A stretch of 64,000 bases of DNA from Penium margaritaceum (lineage: Eukaryota; Streptophyta; Zygnematophyceae; Desmidiales; Peniaceae), in NCBI GenBank assembly GCA_023375785.1, contig SZWC01000030.1, forward strand, positions 438,194 to 502,193. The letters run 5' to 3'. A model generated the notes under the pieces. The model saw only the letters and a list, made by a program, of their open reading frames with translations. It had not been told where the DNA came from and did no database searches. The translations under genes were made by a program, and so were the position numbers. How positions within the stretch are numbered: the first letter of the stretch is position 1; each line of letters opens with the position of its first letter. Positions 23,063 to 34,355 of the stretch are shown in pieces.

Positions 23063-24239
23063 TGTTAGAAAATCAAGATCTTCATCACTACAAGGCCCAT
23101 TCCTGATCGGGTGGGACCGATGGACAGATCTCCTCATCAGCCATCCACTGTCCAAATTTCAACCAATTTGGATGACTCGATCTGGAGATATGAGCAAAAG
23201 GAGAAAAGTGACATAGATTATGTCACTATCTCACAAGTGTCCCACTTTGTGCTTGACATGAGCACTTGGGATACAAAAGGCAAGAGGGCTGGGGGAGAGG
23301 TCGCCACTCTCTCCCCCACCCCTCTGCCTACCCTACGGGACTCTACTCTACTGGACTCTGCTCTGCCGATGGCGGGGTCAGTTATCGTCGTCCGGGAGTC
23401 TAACCCAGTAAGAGGGCCTGCCGGAGCCTCCTATTGATTTGTTAGGATACTGCGGACGGTCACCTTAAGTTCTGGCGTAATTTGTGCAAGTACAGCTCAT
23501 GGCCTCGGTGAGGACCGAGTGCAAGTACGAGAGTGTGAGCATGAGCTCCTCTCGATTTGATGGGTGCTGACTTGGCTTCTGGTGGAGCAGCGGAAACACG
23601 GACCGAAGATCAGAGCAGATGGACGGGCTGCGACCGAGGCATCGGATCGAGAGAACAGAGCTACGGGATCTTTACAAACAATGGATCGATGGATGGGAGA
23701 GCATCGCGTGGACAATGGAGCGATCGCAGCCGTCGCGTGATCGAGAGTGCGAGCACGAGCTCCTCTTCACCCGACAAGCGAGATGACCTGCCATAGATCC
23801 GGACGATCTCGTCCGTGGATCGCACCGAGGGCGCTGGACATCCGCCAACCTCGGTCGCTTGGCGACTAGGGACACCGACCAGCGTCCGAGACGCTCAAGG
23901 AAGACACAAGCGGACCGGAAAGACCAAGCTCGTGCATTCTGCTTGCTCTTTGTATTTCCTAGTCACTAGACTAGTAGAAATAGGTAGTAGTTTCATTTGT
24001 AGATTGCTTCGTCTGTACTGCACCATTTTTCAAGAATAGCATATCGTTGGAAAGCTCAAGAGACAAGCCGTGTACCTTTGACTTCTGTCTAACCTCTTGA
24101 ATCGTCAGTGTGTGACAGAAAGAGATTCTTTGCAGCGTACAGTTGTAGTGTGTACAACACAATGGATTCGAGTCACAGTTGTTTGATTTGTTGTATCTCC
24201 TGAGACACCTATGATCCTCGAGAAGTAATAATTTCTACA
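23063..24239 (+). repeat. 3' LTR of C1
   Basis: A 1,177 bp LTR, from TGTTAGAA to TTTCTACA, matching 16588-17776 along its whole length. The right target duplication GTCCA follows at 24240-24244. Confidence 0.95.
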
Positions 24240-26249
24240 GTCCAGAGATGGACTTGCGGGTCTGAGGATTTGAAGCCCAATCTTCATCTGTGTAGCCGAT
24301 GATGATGTTGTCGTTGCCATTGTAGGTGATGCCAATGTTGATGGTTCCAGCAAGGTAGCAGAAGATCCGCTTTACTACCTTGTGGTGCTCCGGTCCGGGA
24401 TTAGCCATGTGCTGACTCACAGCGCTTACAGCCTGTGCGAGGTCCGGCCTGGTTGGCACCATCAGGTACATGAGACTGCCGACGGCGCTCTGGTACTTCT
24501 GCCGCTCGGCTGCATTTGCTTCTCCATTAAAGCTCACGAGATACTGCCGCATCTCCAACGGCGTGCCGATGGGTTTTGCCTCTGCCATGCCAAACCGCTG
24601 CAAAACATCCTTGATATAGCGGCTCTACTGCAGCAAGAGAGAACGTTACTTGCGGTCATGCGTGATCTGGATACCAAGAAAGTATGATGCCTCCCCGAGA
24701 TCAGACATCTGGAAGCGCTCTTGCATGGCTTCCTTGAACTCCTGTAGTACAGACATGCTGTTGGAAAGGAGGAACATGTCATCCACATAGACAATGATGA
24801 TAAGGATACCATGCTCATGCTGCCAACGATACACGCTGTAGTCACACTCGCTGCGCTCAAACCCCATACACTGCGACGCCGCATCCAACTTCTGGTTCCA
24901 AGCACGCGACGCCTGCTTGAGGCCGTACAACAACTTCTAAAGCTTGCAAACCAGGTGCTCCTGGCCATCCATGACAAACCCCTCCGGCTGCTCCATGTAG
25001 ATCTCCTCCTCCAAGTCAGCGTTCAAGAATGCCGTCTTGACATCCATGTGGTGAACCTCGAAGTCCTCAGCAGCTGCATAAGAGAGGAGCGTGCGCACAG
25101 AGGCAAACTTTGCAACAGGGGCAAACGTTTCTGTGTAATCGATGCCCTCCTGCTGCGAGTAGCCCTTGGCGACCAGCCTCGCCTTATACTTTTCCAGGTT
25201 ACCATCTGCTCCCCGCTTCTTCTTGAAGACCTACTTGCACTTGATCACCTGATGTCCTCGTGGATGCTCAGTCAGCTCCCACGTGCCGTTGTCCAGCTAC
25301 GACTGTATCTCTTGCTGCATGGCTTGCGCCTCATCTGCTGCATCCGGTGCAGCCATGGCCTCCTTGTATGACACTGGCTCATCTGAATCTGGTCCAACTG
25401 CAACGTTCATCTCTTATGGTTTCTGTAGCATCCAGAAATGGCCGCACTCACCAGGCTTGTAACGCACCCTAAGAGGGTACCTGCAACATGGTGCTGGAGC
25501 GTTAGCGGGCGGCTGGTGCGGTGCTGCTGGCACAACTGCTGCTGGTGATAGTGCTCCATCTCCCTCCTCTGTTTTTGCCGATGAGGCTATTTTATCTGCT
25601 GCATCAGGCATGGGAGAGTAGAGTGATTCTCCCACTGTCACAGTAGAGGAAGGATCGGGAGAGACTGGGTCAGGAATGATTTCTGCTCCCACTGTCTCGT
25701 TAGCTGTTGGTTTTGCTACCTCTTCACACGCAATGTTGGTGCCAATGACGTTGCTCTTGTTGAAGACAACATCCCTGGAGATGATGAAGTGGCCTGTATC
25801 CCTCTCGTAGAGGCGATAGGCCTTGTTTTCCACGTCGTAGCCAATCATCAGCATCTGCGCACTCTTTGCGTCCTATTTCTCCCGCTTCTCCTTGGGCACG
25901 TGCATGTGCGGTAGGCTGCCAAATGCTCGGAGATGACCCACGCTTGGTTTCTTGCCGAACCACGCCTCGTACGGCGTCATCTGCTCCAGGGCCTTAGTTG
26001 GACTGCGGTTCTTGATGTAGACCGCAGTGCTCACAGCTTCAGCCCAGAATTCGTAGGTCAGCTGAGCCGCGTGTAGCATGGAGCGCACCGACTCCACAAT
26101 GGTACGATAGGCACGTTCTGCTATACCATTCTGCTCCGGCAAGTATGGCGCGGTACGCTGCGCCTAGATGCCAGCTGCTCCGAGGAAGTCCTGGAATTCC
26201 TTGCTCAAGTACTCTCCACCACGGTCGCTGCGCAACGCCTTGATCTTCT
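24240..26249 (-). pseudogene. A4 RNase H (proximal), RT, linker and integrase
   Basis: A4 resumes after C1. On the minus strand, from high to low coordinates, it reads the integrase C-terminal half (about 25870-26249, with NGIAERAYRTI and KALEQMTPYEAWF), the acidic, serine-rich linker (about 25430-25760) and RT (about 24650-25380, with LYGLKQASRAWNQ and YVDDMF). The start of RNase H follows (24240-24600, with NIGITYNGNDN). The copy is broken. A5 enters the integrase at 26250, and the bases CTTCT before it recur at 39508. Confidence 0.9.
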
Positions 26250-27285
26250 TGTTGGCTCTGGAGGAGAGAGGGAGCCTTGGAGCAGCGAGCATGTGTGATT
26301 GGAAGGGCGTCACTTGTGCTGAAGAATGGTTATTCAATCACTCAAAATGATGGATTACATATAGAGCTAGAGCTTGGGCAAGTCAGCCCTCTCACAAGCC
26401 ACACCACTTAGCCATGGAGGCTAAGGCTCACACACTAGAGTCCATAATCTCACACAAGGGAGGAAATCAGCCTAGCAATCAGGCTAACCACTCACACACG
26501 ACCTAGAGAGCTAGAGAATGCTCTCATGGCACACTCCTAGTGGTCACATAACCCACAAACCCATGGAGAATCGCCATGTGTCCATGGCTAGCACACAAGG
26601 ATCTCACCTCACCTAAAAAGTAAGGAGAGGTACCTTTATCCTAGTCAGCACACTCTGACAAGGCAATCCTAAGACCAAGGACCTTTTTGGATATTTCTCC
26701 CATCAGGTCTTGACCCTGGACCTCTTGCCTTTTTCTTTTCTCAGGCTNCACACAAGGGAGGAAATCAGCCTAGCAATCAGGCTAACCACTCACACACGAC
26801 CTAGAGAGCTAGAGAATGCTCTCATGGCACACTCCTAGTGGTCACATAACCCACAAACCCATGGAGAATCGCCATGTGTCCATGGCTAGCACACAAGGAT
26901 CTCACCTCACCTAAAAAGTAAGGAGAGGTACCTTTATCCTAGTCAGCACACTGTGACAAGGCAATCCTAAGACCAAGGACCTTTTTGGATATTTCTCCCA
27001 TCAGGTCTTGACCCTGGACCTCTTGCCTTTTTCTTTTCTCAGGCTAAGGCATGGGGCCATCACCCATGCCCACCCAGACATCGACGGTCCATGACCCCCA
27101 AAACTCTGAGAATTCATATCTCCCAATCCGACCGTTGGATCGGCCTCAAACTTCGACCGTAGACATTTTGCCACCTGATCTTTCCAATGATGAAGTCGGA
27201 TCGGCCATCGGAGCAGGCATCTGGTACTTTCCTGGAACTTGCTCATGTGGACCTGAAACTGAGCCAGATGGCTCCTTTCCCAACA
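26250..27285 (-). repeat. 3' LTR of A5 (contains a duplicated assembly overlap)
   Basis: Family A LTR in minus orientation. A lone N at 26748 separates two nearly identical 297 bp stretches, 26451-26747 and 26749-27045, which differ at about one base. Counting the overlap once gives 738 bp, the normal family length. Confidence 0.9.
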
Positions 27286-27716
27286 ATCTCCCACTTTGCC
27301 GCAGTCAGAGTGGGCTGAGTGCACATGCCTTCATGCAAAACTCGTACTTCTCACGAGTCACTGGCTTGGTGCAGAAATCAGCGACCTGCTTGCTGGTTGG
27401 AGTGAACTCCAGCTTGATAGCACCCTCCTACACCATGTGCCTGATGAAATGATATGCGATGTCAATGTGCTTGGTGCGTGCATGGTGCTCAAGATTCTTG
27501 GCGAGTGCGATTGCGCTCTGGTTGTCAACGCGCACAGGAATAAGATCTGTTGCACTCCCACTCATCTCTGCCATGAGACGTTGGAGACAAACTGCTTCCT
27601 TGGCTCCAAAGCTGAGAGATACGTACTCAGCTTCTGTACTCGAGGTGGCCACGACCACCTGCCGCTTGCTGCATCAGCTGATGGCTCCACCATTCATGAG
27701 GAACACATGTCCAGAG
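27286..27716 (-). pseudogene. A5 RNase H remnant (distal part)
   Basis: Minus-strand RNase H end of family A, with STEAEYVSLSFGAKEAV, then the NQSAIALAKNLEH string and HIDIAYHFIRHMV. A6 adjoins at about 27717. The remaining proximal part is across A6, from 34356. Confidence 0.87.
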
Positions 27717-28572
27717 ATTGGGAGATATGAATTTTCGATGTTTCGGGGGTCATGGACCGTCGATGTCTGGGTGGGCGTGGGTGATGGCTCCATGCCTTAG
27801 CCTGAGAAAAGAAAAAGGCAAGAGGTCCAGGGTCAAGACCTGATGTGAGAAATATTCAAAAAGGTCCTTGGTCTTAGGACTGCGTTGTCAGAGTGTGCTG
27901 ACTAGGATAAAGGTACCTCTCCTTGCTTTTTAGGTGAGGTGAGATCCTTGTGTGCTAGCCATGGACACTTGGCGATTCTCCATGGGTTTGTGGGTTATGT
28001 GACCACTAGGAGTGTGCCATGAGAGCATTCTCTAGCTCTCTAGGTCGTGTGTGAGTGGTCAGCCTGATTGCTAGGCTGATTCCCTCCCTTGTGTGAGATT
28101 ATGGACTCTAGTGTGTGAGCCTTAGCCTCCATGGCTAAGTGGTGTGGCTTGTGAGAGGGCTGACTTGCCCAAGCTCTAGCTCTATATGTACTCCATCATT
28201 TTGAGTGATTGAACAACCATTCTTCAGCACAAGTGATGCCCTTCCAATCACACATGCTCGCTGCTCCAANTTATGTGACCACTAGGAGTGTGCCATGAGA
28301 GCATTCTCTAGCTCTCTAGGTCGTGTGTGAGTGGTCAGCCTGATTGCTAGGCTGATTCCCTCCCTTGTGTGAGATTATGGACTCTAGTGTGTGAGCCTTA
28401 GCCTCCATGGCTAAGTGGTGTGGCTTGTGAGAGGGCTGACTTGCCCAAGCTCTAGCTCTATATGTACTCCATCATTTTGAGCGATTGAACAACCATTCTT
28501 CAGCACAAGTGATGCCCTTGCAATCACACATGCTCGCTGCTCCAAGGCTCCCTCTCCCCTCAAGTTCCAACG
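27717..28572 (+). repeat. Partial 5' LTR of A6 (with duplicated assembly overlap)
   Basis: Family A LTR lacking its outer part, ending CCAACG right before the primer site. A lone N at 28270 separates 27995-28269 from 28271-28545, two nearly identical 275 bp copies. Counting the overlap once leaves about 580 bp. Confidence 0.87.
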
Positions 28573-28574
28573 TT

Positions 28575-28586
28575 TGGTATCAGAGC
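28575..28586 (+). other. Primer-binding site of A6
   Basis: TGGTATCAGAGC, the initiator-Met tRNA type, lies 2 bases after the LTR. The reverse complement is seen at 38756-38767 (A5) and 42365-42376 (A4); A7 has the equivalent at 56016-56027. Confidence 0.95.
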
Positions 28587-29218
28587 CAGGTTCTGCCACT
28601 ACCAGCCAGCACAGGCTGTCACTTTGAGAGTGACGGGTTGGGGTCAAACCTTCACCAGAATTGACGATCGACCAGAAGATCTTCAAGTTTAAGAGACAAG
28701 CTTTCCACGAGCCCAAGAGCACGAAGATCCAACGGTCGGATTGAGATTTATGCTCAAAACGAGGTCGGCCAGGGCTACACTCTTCTCTATGAGTGAGACT
28801 GTCACCTTGTGATGACCATAACTCTCTCATTTCGTTGTCAAATTTAAAAAGTGGCACATGCAAATGGCAGTATTTTTCCTAAGCTTTCCATTGGTGCAAA
28901 TCTATTTGCATTCCATCGATTTGTTTGGGAGAAACGCCGTTTACAAACTGGCTGGTCTGAGTTGGAGTAGGAGCAAAAGCATACCCTGTTTTCAAGAGGG
29001 CATATCTTTTGAAATCCCCTGTTGGTTACCCTGCTTTATGGGTCGAACTGAAAGGTTTTGAGCTGAATTTTCTAGTGGTGGGCTCAGTTTTTCAAAATTG
29101 CCAGTCTGCTGGCACCTACAGTCCATTTTCTGTCAGAGAGATTTCTGGCAGAAGCAGCAGCAGAAGCAGGGGTAGCGCTACCATCCAAGGGCAGCGCTCA
29201 GCATCACCAAGGCTCAAA
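28587..29218 (+). other. A6 leader (5' untranslated)
   Basis: About 630 bp between primer site and gag, conserved in all long family A copies (A1, A2, A3, A5 and A7). It has no long open frame of its own. Packaging and translation signals would be expected here, but none is identifiable by eye. Confidence 0.75.
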
Positions 29219-30175
29219 ATGGCGGCAGCTGGCATTGTGACAGCAGCCCAGCCTTTGGAGAGGCTGGAGGGACGCGCCAACTTCACGGTTTGGAACATCC
29301 GTACCCGCCTCCTTTTGGAGGAGAGGGGCTTGTGGGAGGTGGTGAGCGGCGACGAGCCGGCTCCAGTTCCACAGGCAAAAGGCATCACCGCAGCGCAGGT
29401 GGTGGCGGGGAAGACGCCACAAAAGGGTGCAGCTGATGCGGGTTCTTCTGTAGCTGTACCAGCAACGTACGAGGAGTGGTAGAAGAAGGACAGGCAGGCC
29501 TACAGGTTGCTTGTTAACACCGTCTCCAACCCGCATCTTCAGTACGTGAGTGACAAGGCTACTGCAAAGGAGGGGTGGGACATGTTGTGCAAGAAGTATG
29601 AGAGCAAGGATCCTGCATTCCTCATGCTTTTGGAGGAAAAGATGATGGCGCTGAAAATGCAGGGTGGTGAAGGGATGGAGGCGTATCTGGACAGGGCCAA
29701 GGAGCTGGCGAAACAGTTGAGAGCGGCTCGCAATCCTGTGGAAGAGACGCGCTTCATTCTCCTCTTGCTGAGGGGACTCCCAACCAGCTACGACACGGTA
29801 CGAGAGACGTTGGAGTGCCAGCCGACTCTCGACCTCGACTTCATCTGCACGCACTTGGTGCAGGTGGAACTGCGTCGCAATGCAGCAAAGCGCAATGGCG
29901 GCATCAGCAGCAGTGAAGCAGCTTTCATGGCCATGGGCTCACGTATCCAGAAGCAGCAACAGTCCGGGCAGCAGAGAGGCAAGGAGAAGGGCAAGTGCCA
30001 CTATTGCAAGAAAGAGGGGCACTACAAGAAAGAGTGCTTCATGTTTAAAAGGGACCAGAAGGAGCAGCAGCAGCAGCAGCAAAAGCAGCAATCTCCACAG
30101 CAACAGCAGCAGCAGTCAGAGCAACGGCAGTAGCAGCAGCAGCAGCAGCAGAACCAGACTAGCGTGCGCCATTTT
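29219..30175 (+). pseudogene. gag: A6 gag
   Basis: Starts at the family ATG (29219, MAAAGIVTAAQPLERL). The gag domain spans about residues 10-225, with LEGRANFTVWNIRTRLLL, ESKDPAFLMLLEEKMMALKM, and LPTSYDTVRETLECQPTLD. A CCHC zinc knuckle (CHYCKKEGHYKKEC, near 29997-30038) follows, then a glutamine tract coded by CAG/CAA runs (about 30063-30155) before the protease. Gag packages the element RNA. It is not fully intact. Confidence 0.92.
30063..30155 (+). repeat. CAG/CAA-rich glutamine tract in family A gag
   Basis: An imperfect trinucleotide array after the zinc knuckle. Matching tracts lie at about 37195-37275 (A5), 40382-40470 and 41098-41185 (A4 region) and 57490-57580 (A7), with differing lengths. 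It explains a Gln-rich gag tail in one frame and Ser-, Ala- or Cys-rich shadows in the others. Confidence 0.85.
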
Positions 30176-31063
30176 GGCAACATGAACGTCGCCAAGGAGG
30201 TGCGCGATCGCCTCTTCATGGCGAAGTCGGACATGTCGCAGAAGGAAAAGGCGGATCTGGCGTGGTACAAGGACTCGGGGTGTACCAAGAGTCTGACGCA
30301 CCACAAGGAGTAGTTCACACAGCTGCTCTCCATTCCTCCTCGGCCGATTGCTTTGGGTGATGATTGGGTGGTGTATGCTGAGGGGATTGGGATTGTGGAG
30401 ATGTGGTTGGAGACCCCGCGTGGCATTGAAGTGGGAGTTTTCCATGGCGTGCTATATGTGCATGATGCTGCGTTCAATCTTCTCTCAGTGTCCTCTCTCA
30501 CCAACACAGGACTACGCGTTGTCTTCGATGATGACAATGGCTACATCCTCAACAAGGAAACAGGAGAGGAGTTGGCCAAAGCGGTGAAGGAGGGCGACAT
30601 GTACCGCCTGCTGGGGGCGACCAAGATCCCGCGTGAACAGAGTCTTGCAGCAGTGCTGCAGGCGACAGATGGCGAGATCAAGCATGTGTGCTACGGGCGC
30701 ATTGGCATGCGCGCCTTGCAGCAGCTTCAAGCAAAGCAGATGGTGCGTAACGTGCCTACCATCTCTAACTTTGAGCAGCAGTTATGCATCGGATGTTTGG
30801 AGGGGAAGCAACACCGCGAGGCGTTCTCTGGAGCAGGAGAGCGAGCGAAAGACGTGTTGGAGCTGGTCCACACGGACTTGTGCGGACCGATGCAGACCCA
30901 GAGCTTTGGAGGCTCTAGGTATTTTCTCACCTTCATTGATGATTTCAGCCGTTACACTGCTGTGTACTTCCTTTCCTCCAAGGACCAGTGCTTTGACAGG
31001 TTCAAGGAGTTCAAGGCCATGGTGGAGAACCAATCTGGCAAGAAGATCAAGGCGTTGCGCAGN
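30176..31063 (+). pseudogene. pol: A6 protease and integrase N-terminal part
   Basis: The frame shows the protease motif KDSGC near 30270, the LLSVSSLTNTGLRVVF strand, the pre-integrase zinc region (HIGMRALQQLQ-type block, then CIGCLEGKQHREAF, about 30670-30830) and the integrase core with VHTDLCGPMQ and FIDDFSRYTAVYFLSSK (about 30860-31000). It runs into a sequencing gap at 31064. Confidence 0.9.
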
Positions 31064-31964
31064 NNNNNNNNNNNNNNNNNNNNNNNNNNNNNNNNNNNNN
31101 NNNNNNNNNNNNNNNNNNNNNNNNNNNNNNNNNNNNNNNNNNNNNNNNNNNNNNNNNNNNNNNNNNNNNNNNNNNNNNNNNNNNNNNNNNNNNNNNNNNN
31201 NNNNNNNNNNNNNNNNNNNNNNNNNNNNNNNNNNNNNNNNNNNNNNNNNNNNNNNNNNNNNNNNNNNNNNNNNNNNNNNNNNNNNNNNNNNNNNNNNNNN
31301 NNNNNNNNNNNNNNNNNNNNNNNNNNNNNNNNNNNNNNNNNNNNNNNNNNNNNNNNNNNNNNNNNNNNNNNNNNNNNNNNNNNNNNNNNNNNNNNNNNNN
31401 NNNNNNNNNNNNNNNNNNNNNNNNNNNNNNNNNNNNNNNNNNNNNNNNNNNNNNNNNNNNNNNNNNNNNNNNNNNNNNNNNNNNNNNNNNNNNNNNNNNN
31501 NNNNNNNNNNNNNNNNNNNNNNNNNNNNNNNNNNNNNNNNNNNNNNNNNNNNNNNNNNNNNNNNNNNNNNNNNNNNNNNNNNNNNNNNNNNNNNNNNNNN
31601 NNNNNNNNNNNNNNNNNNNNNNNNNNNNNNNNNNNNNNNNNNNNNNNNNNNNNNNNNNNNNNNNNNNNNNNNNNNNNNNNNNNNNNNNNNNNNNNNNNNN
31701 NNNNNNNNNNNNNNNNNNNNNNNNNNNNNNNNNNNNNNNNNNNNNNNNNNNNNNNNNNNNNNNNNNNNNNNNNNNNNNNNNNNNNNNNNNNNNNNNNNNN
31801 NNNNNNNNNNNNNNNNNNNNNNNNNNNNNNNNNNNNNNNNNNNNNNNNNNNNNNNNNNNNNNNNNNNNNNNNNNNNNNNNNNNNNNNNNNNNNNNNNNNN
31901 NNNNNNNNNNNNNNNNNNNNNNNNNNNNNNNNNNNNNNNNNNNNNNNNNNNNNNNNNNNNNNNN
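31064..31964. other. Assembly gap, 901 N
   Basis: A run of 901 unknown bases. In A7 the equivalent points of the integrase are separated by only about 23 bp (58494-58516), so the gap is far larger than needed for an uninterrupted element. Any coding call across it is an artefact. Confidence 0.97.
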
Positions 31965-33598
31965 GCAAGGAATTCCAGGACTACCTCGCAGCAGCTGGCA
32001 TCAAGGCGCAGCGTACCGCGCCGTACTCGCCGCAGCAGAACGGTATAGCAGAACGCGCCAACCGTACCATTGTGGAGTCGGGGCGCTCCATGCTGCACGC
32101 GGCTCGGCTGACCTACGACTTCTAGGCTGAAGCCGTGAGCACTGCGGTCTACATCAAGAACCGCAGTCCAACTAAGGCGCTGGAGCAGATGACGCCGTAC
32201 GAGGCGTGGTTCGGCAAGAAGCCAAGCGTAGGTCATCTTCGCGCATTTTGCAGCTTAGCACACATGCACGTGCCAAAGGAGAAGCGGCAAAAGTGAGACG
32301 CGAAGAGTGCGCAGATGCCGATGATTGGCTATGACGTGGCAAGCAAGGGGTATTGCCTCTACCAGAGGGATACAGGCCACGTCATCATCTCCAGGGATGT
32401 CGTCTTCAACGAGAGCAACGTCATCGGCACCAACATCGTGTGTGAAGAGGCAGCAGAACCAGCAGCTGACAAGACAGTGGGGGCAGAAATTCTTCCTGAC
32501 CCTGTTTCTCCCGATCCTTCCTCTACTGTGACAGTGGGAGAATCACTCTACTCTCCCATGTCTGATGTTGCAGATACAGCAGCCTCATCGGCAGAAGCAG
32601 AGGAGGGAGATGCAGCACCACCAGCAGCAAGAGTTGTGCCAGCACCACCGCGCCAGCCGCCCGCTAACGCTCCAGCATCAGGTCGCAGGTACCCTCTTAG
32701 GGTGCGTTACAAGCCTGGTGAGCGTGGCCATTTCTGGATGATGCAGAAACCAGAACAGATGAACGTCGCAGTTGCAGCAGATTCAGATGAGCCAACATCA
32801 TACAAGGAGGCCATGGCTGCACCGGATGGAGCAAATTGGGCGCAAGCCGTGCAGCAGGAGATACAGTCGCAGCTGGACAACGGCACGTGGGAGCTGACTG
32901 AGCGTCCACCAGGACGTAAGGTTATCAAGTGCAAGTGGGTGTTCAAGAAGAAGCGGGGAGCATATAGTAACCTGGAAAAGTACAAGGCGAGGCTGGTCTT
33001 CAAGGGCTACTCGCAGCAGGAGGGCATCGACTACACACAAACGTTTGCCCCTATTGCAAAGTTTGCCTCTGTGCGCACGCTGCTCTCTTACATCAACATC
33101 GGCATCACCTACAACGGCAATGACAACAGCATCATCGGCTACACAGACGCAGATTGGGCTTCAAACCCTGAGGACCTCAAGTCCATCTCTGGACATGTGT
33201 TCCTCATGAATGGTGGAGCCATCAACTGGTGCAGCAAGCGGCAGGTGGTCGTGGCAGTCTCGATTAGAGAAGCTGAGTACGTATCTCTCAGCTTTTGAGC
33301 CAAGGAAGTAGTTTGGCTCCAACGTATCATGGCTGAGATGAGTGGGAGTGCAGCAGTTCCAGTTCCTGTACGCGTCGACAACCAGAGCGCAATCGCACTC
33401 GCCAAGAATCCTAAGCACCATGCACGCACAAAGTACATTGATATTGCATATCATTTCATCACGCACATGGTGCAAGAGGTTGCTATCAAGCTGGAATTTA
33501 CTCCAACCAGCAAGCAGGTCGCTGATTTCTGCACCAAGCTAGTGACACGTGAGAAGCAGGAATTCTGCATGAAGGCATGTGGACTCAGCCCGCTCTGA
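31965..33598 (+). pseudogene. pol: A6 integrase end, linker, RT/RNase H
   Basis: After the gap the integrase resumes with KEFQDYLAAAGIK and SPQQNGIAERANRTI, then the KALEQMTPYEAWFGKKPS tail (to about 32280). The linker has PDPVSPDPSSTVTVGES. RT-region blocks YPLRVRYKPGERGHFW, CKWVFKKKR and FAPIAKFASVR follow (about 32690-33090), then RNase H with GYTDADWASN, GAINWCSKRQVV, NQSAIALAKNP and a C-terminal CGLSPL at 33598. The region is not complete. Confidence 0.88.
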
Positions 33599-33600
33599 CT

Positions 33601-33617
33601 GCGGCAAAGTGGGAGAT
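33601..33617 (+). other. Purine-rich tract before A6 3' LTR
   Basis: GCGGCAAAGTGGGAGAT lies between the pol end and the LTR. The same short tract precedes the other family A 3' LTRs, for example near 60872. It is the likely polypurine tract. Confidence 0.75.
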
Positions 33618-34355
33618 TGTTGGGAAAGGAGCCATCTGGCTCAGTTTCAGGTCCACAAGAGCAAGTTCCAGGAAACTACCAGATACCTGCTCCTATCGCC
33701 AATCCAACTTCATCATTGGAAAGACCAGGTGGCAAAATGTCTAAAGTCCAAGGTTGAGGCCGATCCAACGGTCGAATTGGGAGATATGAATTTTCAAAGT
33801 TTCAGGGGTCATGGACCGTCGATATCTGGGTGGGCATGGGTGATGGCTCCATGCCTTAGCCTGAGAAAAGAAAAAGGCAAGAGGTCCAGGGTCAAGACCT
33901 GATGTGAGAAATATCCAAAAAGGTCCTTGGTCTTAGGATTGCCTTGTCAGAGTGTGCTGACAAGGATAAAGGTACCTCTCTTTACTTTTTAGGTGAGGTG
34001 AGATCCTTGTGTGCTAGCCATGGACACATGGCGATTCTCCATGGGTTTGTGGGTTGTGTGACCACTAGGAGTGTGCCATGAGAGCATTATCTTGCTCTCT
34101 AGGTCGTGTGTGAGTGGTCGGCCTGATTGCTAGGCTGATTTCCTCCCTTGTGTGAGATTATGGACTCTAGTGTGTGAGCCTTAGCCTCCATGGCTAGGTG
34201 GTGTGGCTTGTGAGAGGGCTGACTTGCCCAAGCTCTAGCTCTATATGTACTCCATCATTTTGAGTGATTGAACAACCATTCTTCAGCACAAGTGATGCCC
34301 TTCCAATCACACATGCTCGCTGCTCCAAGGCTCCCTCTCCCCTTAAATTCCTACA
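33618..34355 (+). repeat. 3' LTR of A6
   Basis: A full 738 bp family A LTR from TGTTGGG to CCTACA. A5 sequence in minus orientation begins at 34356. This copy is a good reference for the family LTR in plus orientation. Confidence 0.93.
34239..34249 (+). promoter_or_regulatory. Probable TATA box of the family A LTR
   Basis: CTCTATATGTA is conserved in nearly all family A LTR copies, about 625 bp into the LTR, with some 105 bp of LTR after it. Position and composition fit a TATA box starting the element transcript in this LTR. This is inferred from motif and conservation only. Confidence 0.5.

Larger units (their letters stand above)
16588..24239 (+). mobile_element. C1: nearly complete family C Ty1/copia element
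   Basis: A 7,652 bp element with all parts in order: 5' LTR, Met-tRNA primer site, gag with zinc knuckle, protease, integrase, RT, RNase H, a long 3' untranslated stretch, purine tract and 3' LTR. It is flanked by an exact 5 bp duplication, GTCCA (16583-16587 and 24240-24244), within A4 RNase H. In the first 210 or so LTR bases about 12 differ (roughly 5-6%), so it is not a fresh insertion. The coding region looks interrupted by about five breaks. It is the only family C copy seen and is clearly distinct from A and B in LTR and protein sequence. Confidence 0.95.
27717..34355 (+). mobile_element. A6: family A element, plus, innermost of the stack
   Basis: Plus-strand element lying inside A5 RNase H/RT, in opposite orientation. 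It has a partial 5' LTR, primer site, leader, gag, protease, integrase (with an assembly gap), linker, RT/RNase H region, purine tract and complete 3' LTR. A target duplication cannot be shown because the left LTR is partial. The two LTRs differ at about 4-5% of compared positions. It is not whole and has several breaks. By nesting it must have arrived after A5, unless the assembly is wrong here. Confidence 0.85.

Noticed and set aside
26451-27045. A tandem repeat or CRISPR-like array
   Set aside because: Only two copies exist, separated by a single N, and they match a contig overlap within an LTR.
30063-30185. Serine-, alanine- or cysteine-rich proteins over the CAG tract
   Set aside because: They are other frames or the reverse strand of the glutamine tract in gag.
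30353-32125. A 590-codon frame across the N run
   Set aside because: About 300 codons are unknown bases; only the flanking integrase parts are real.
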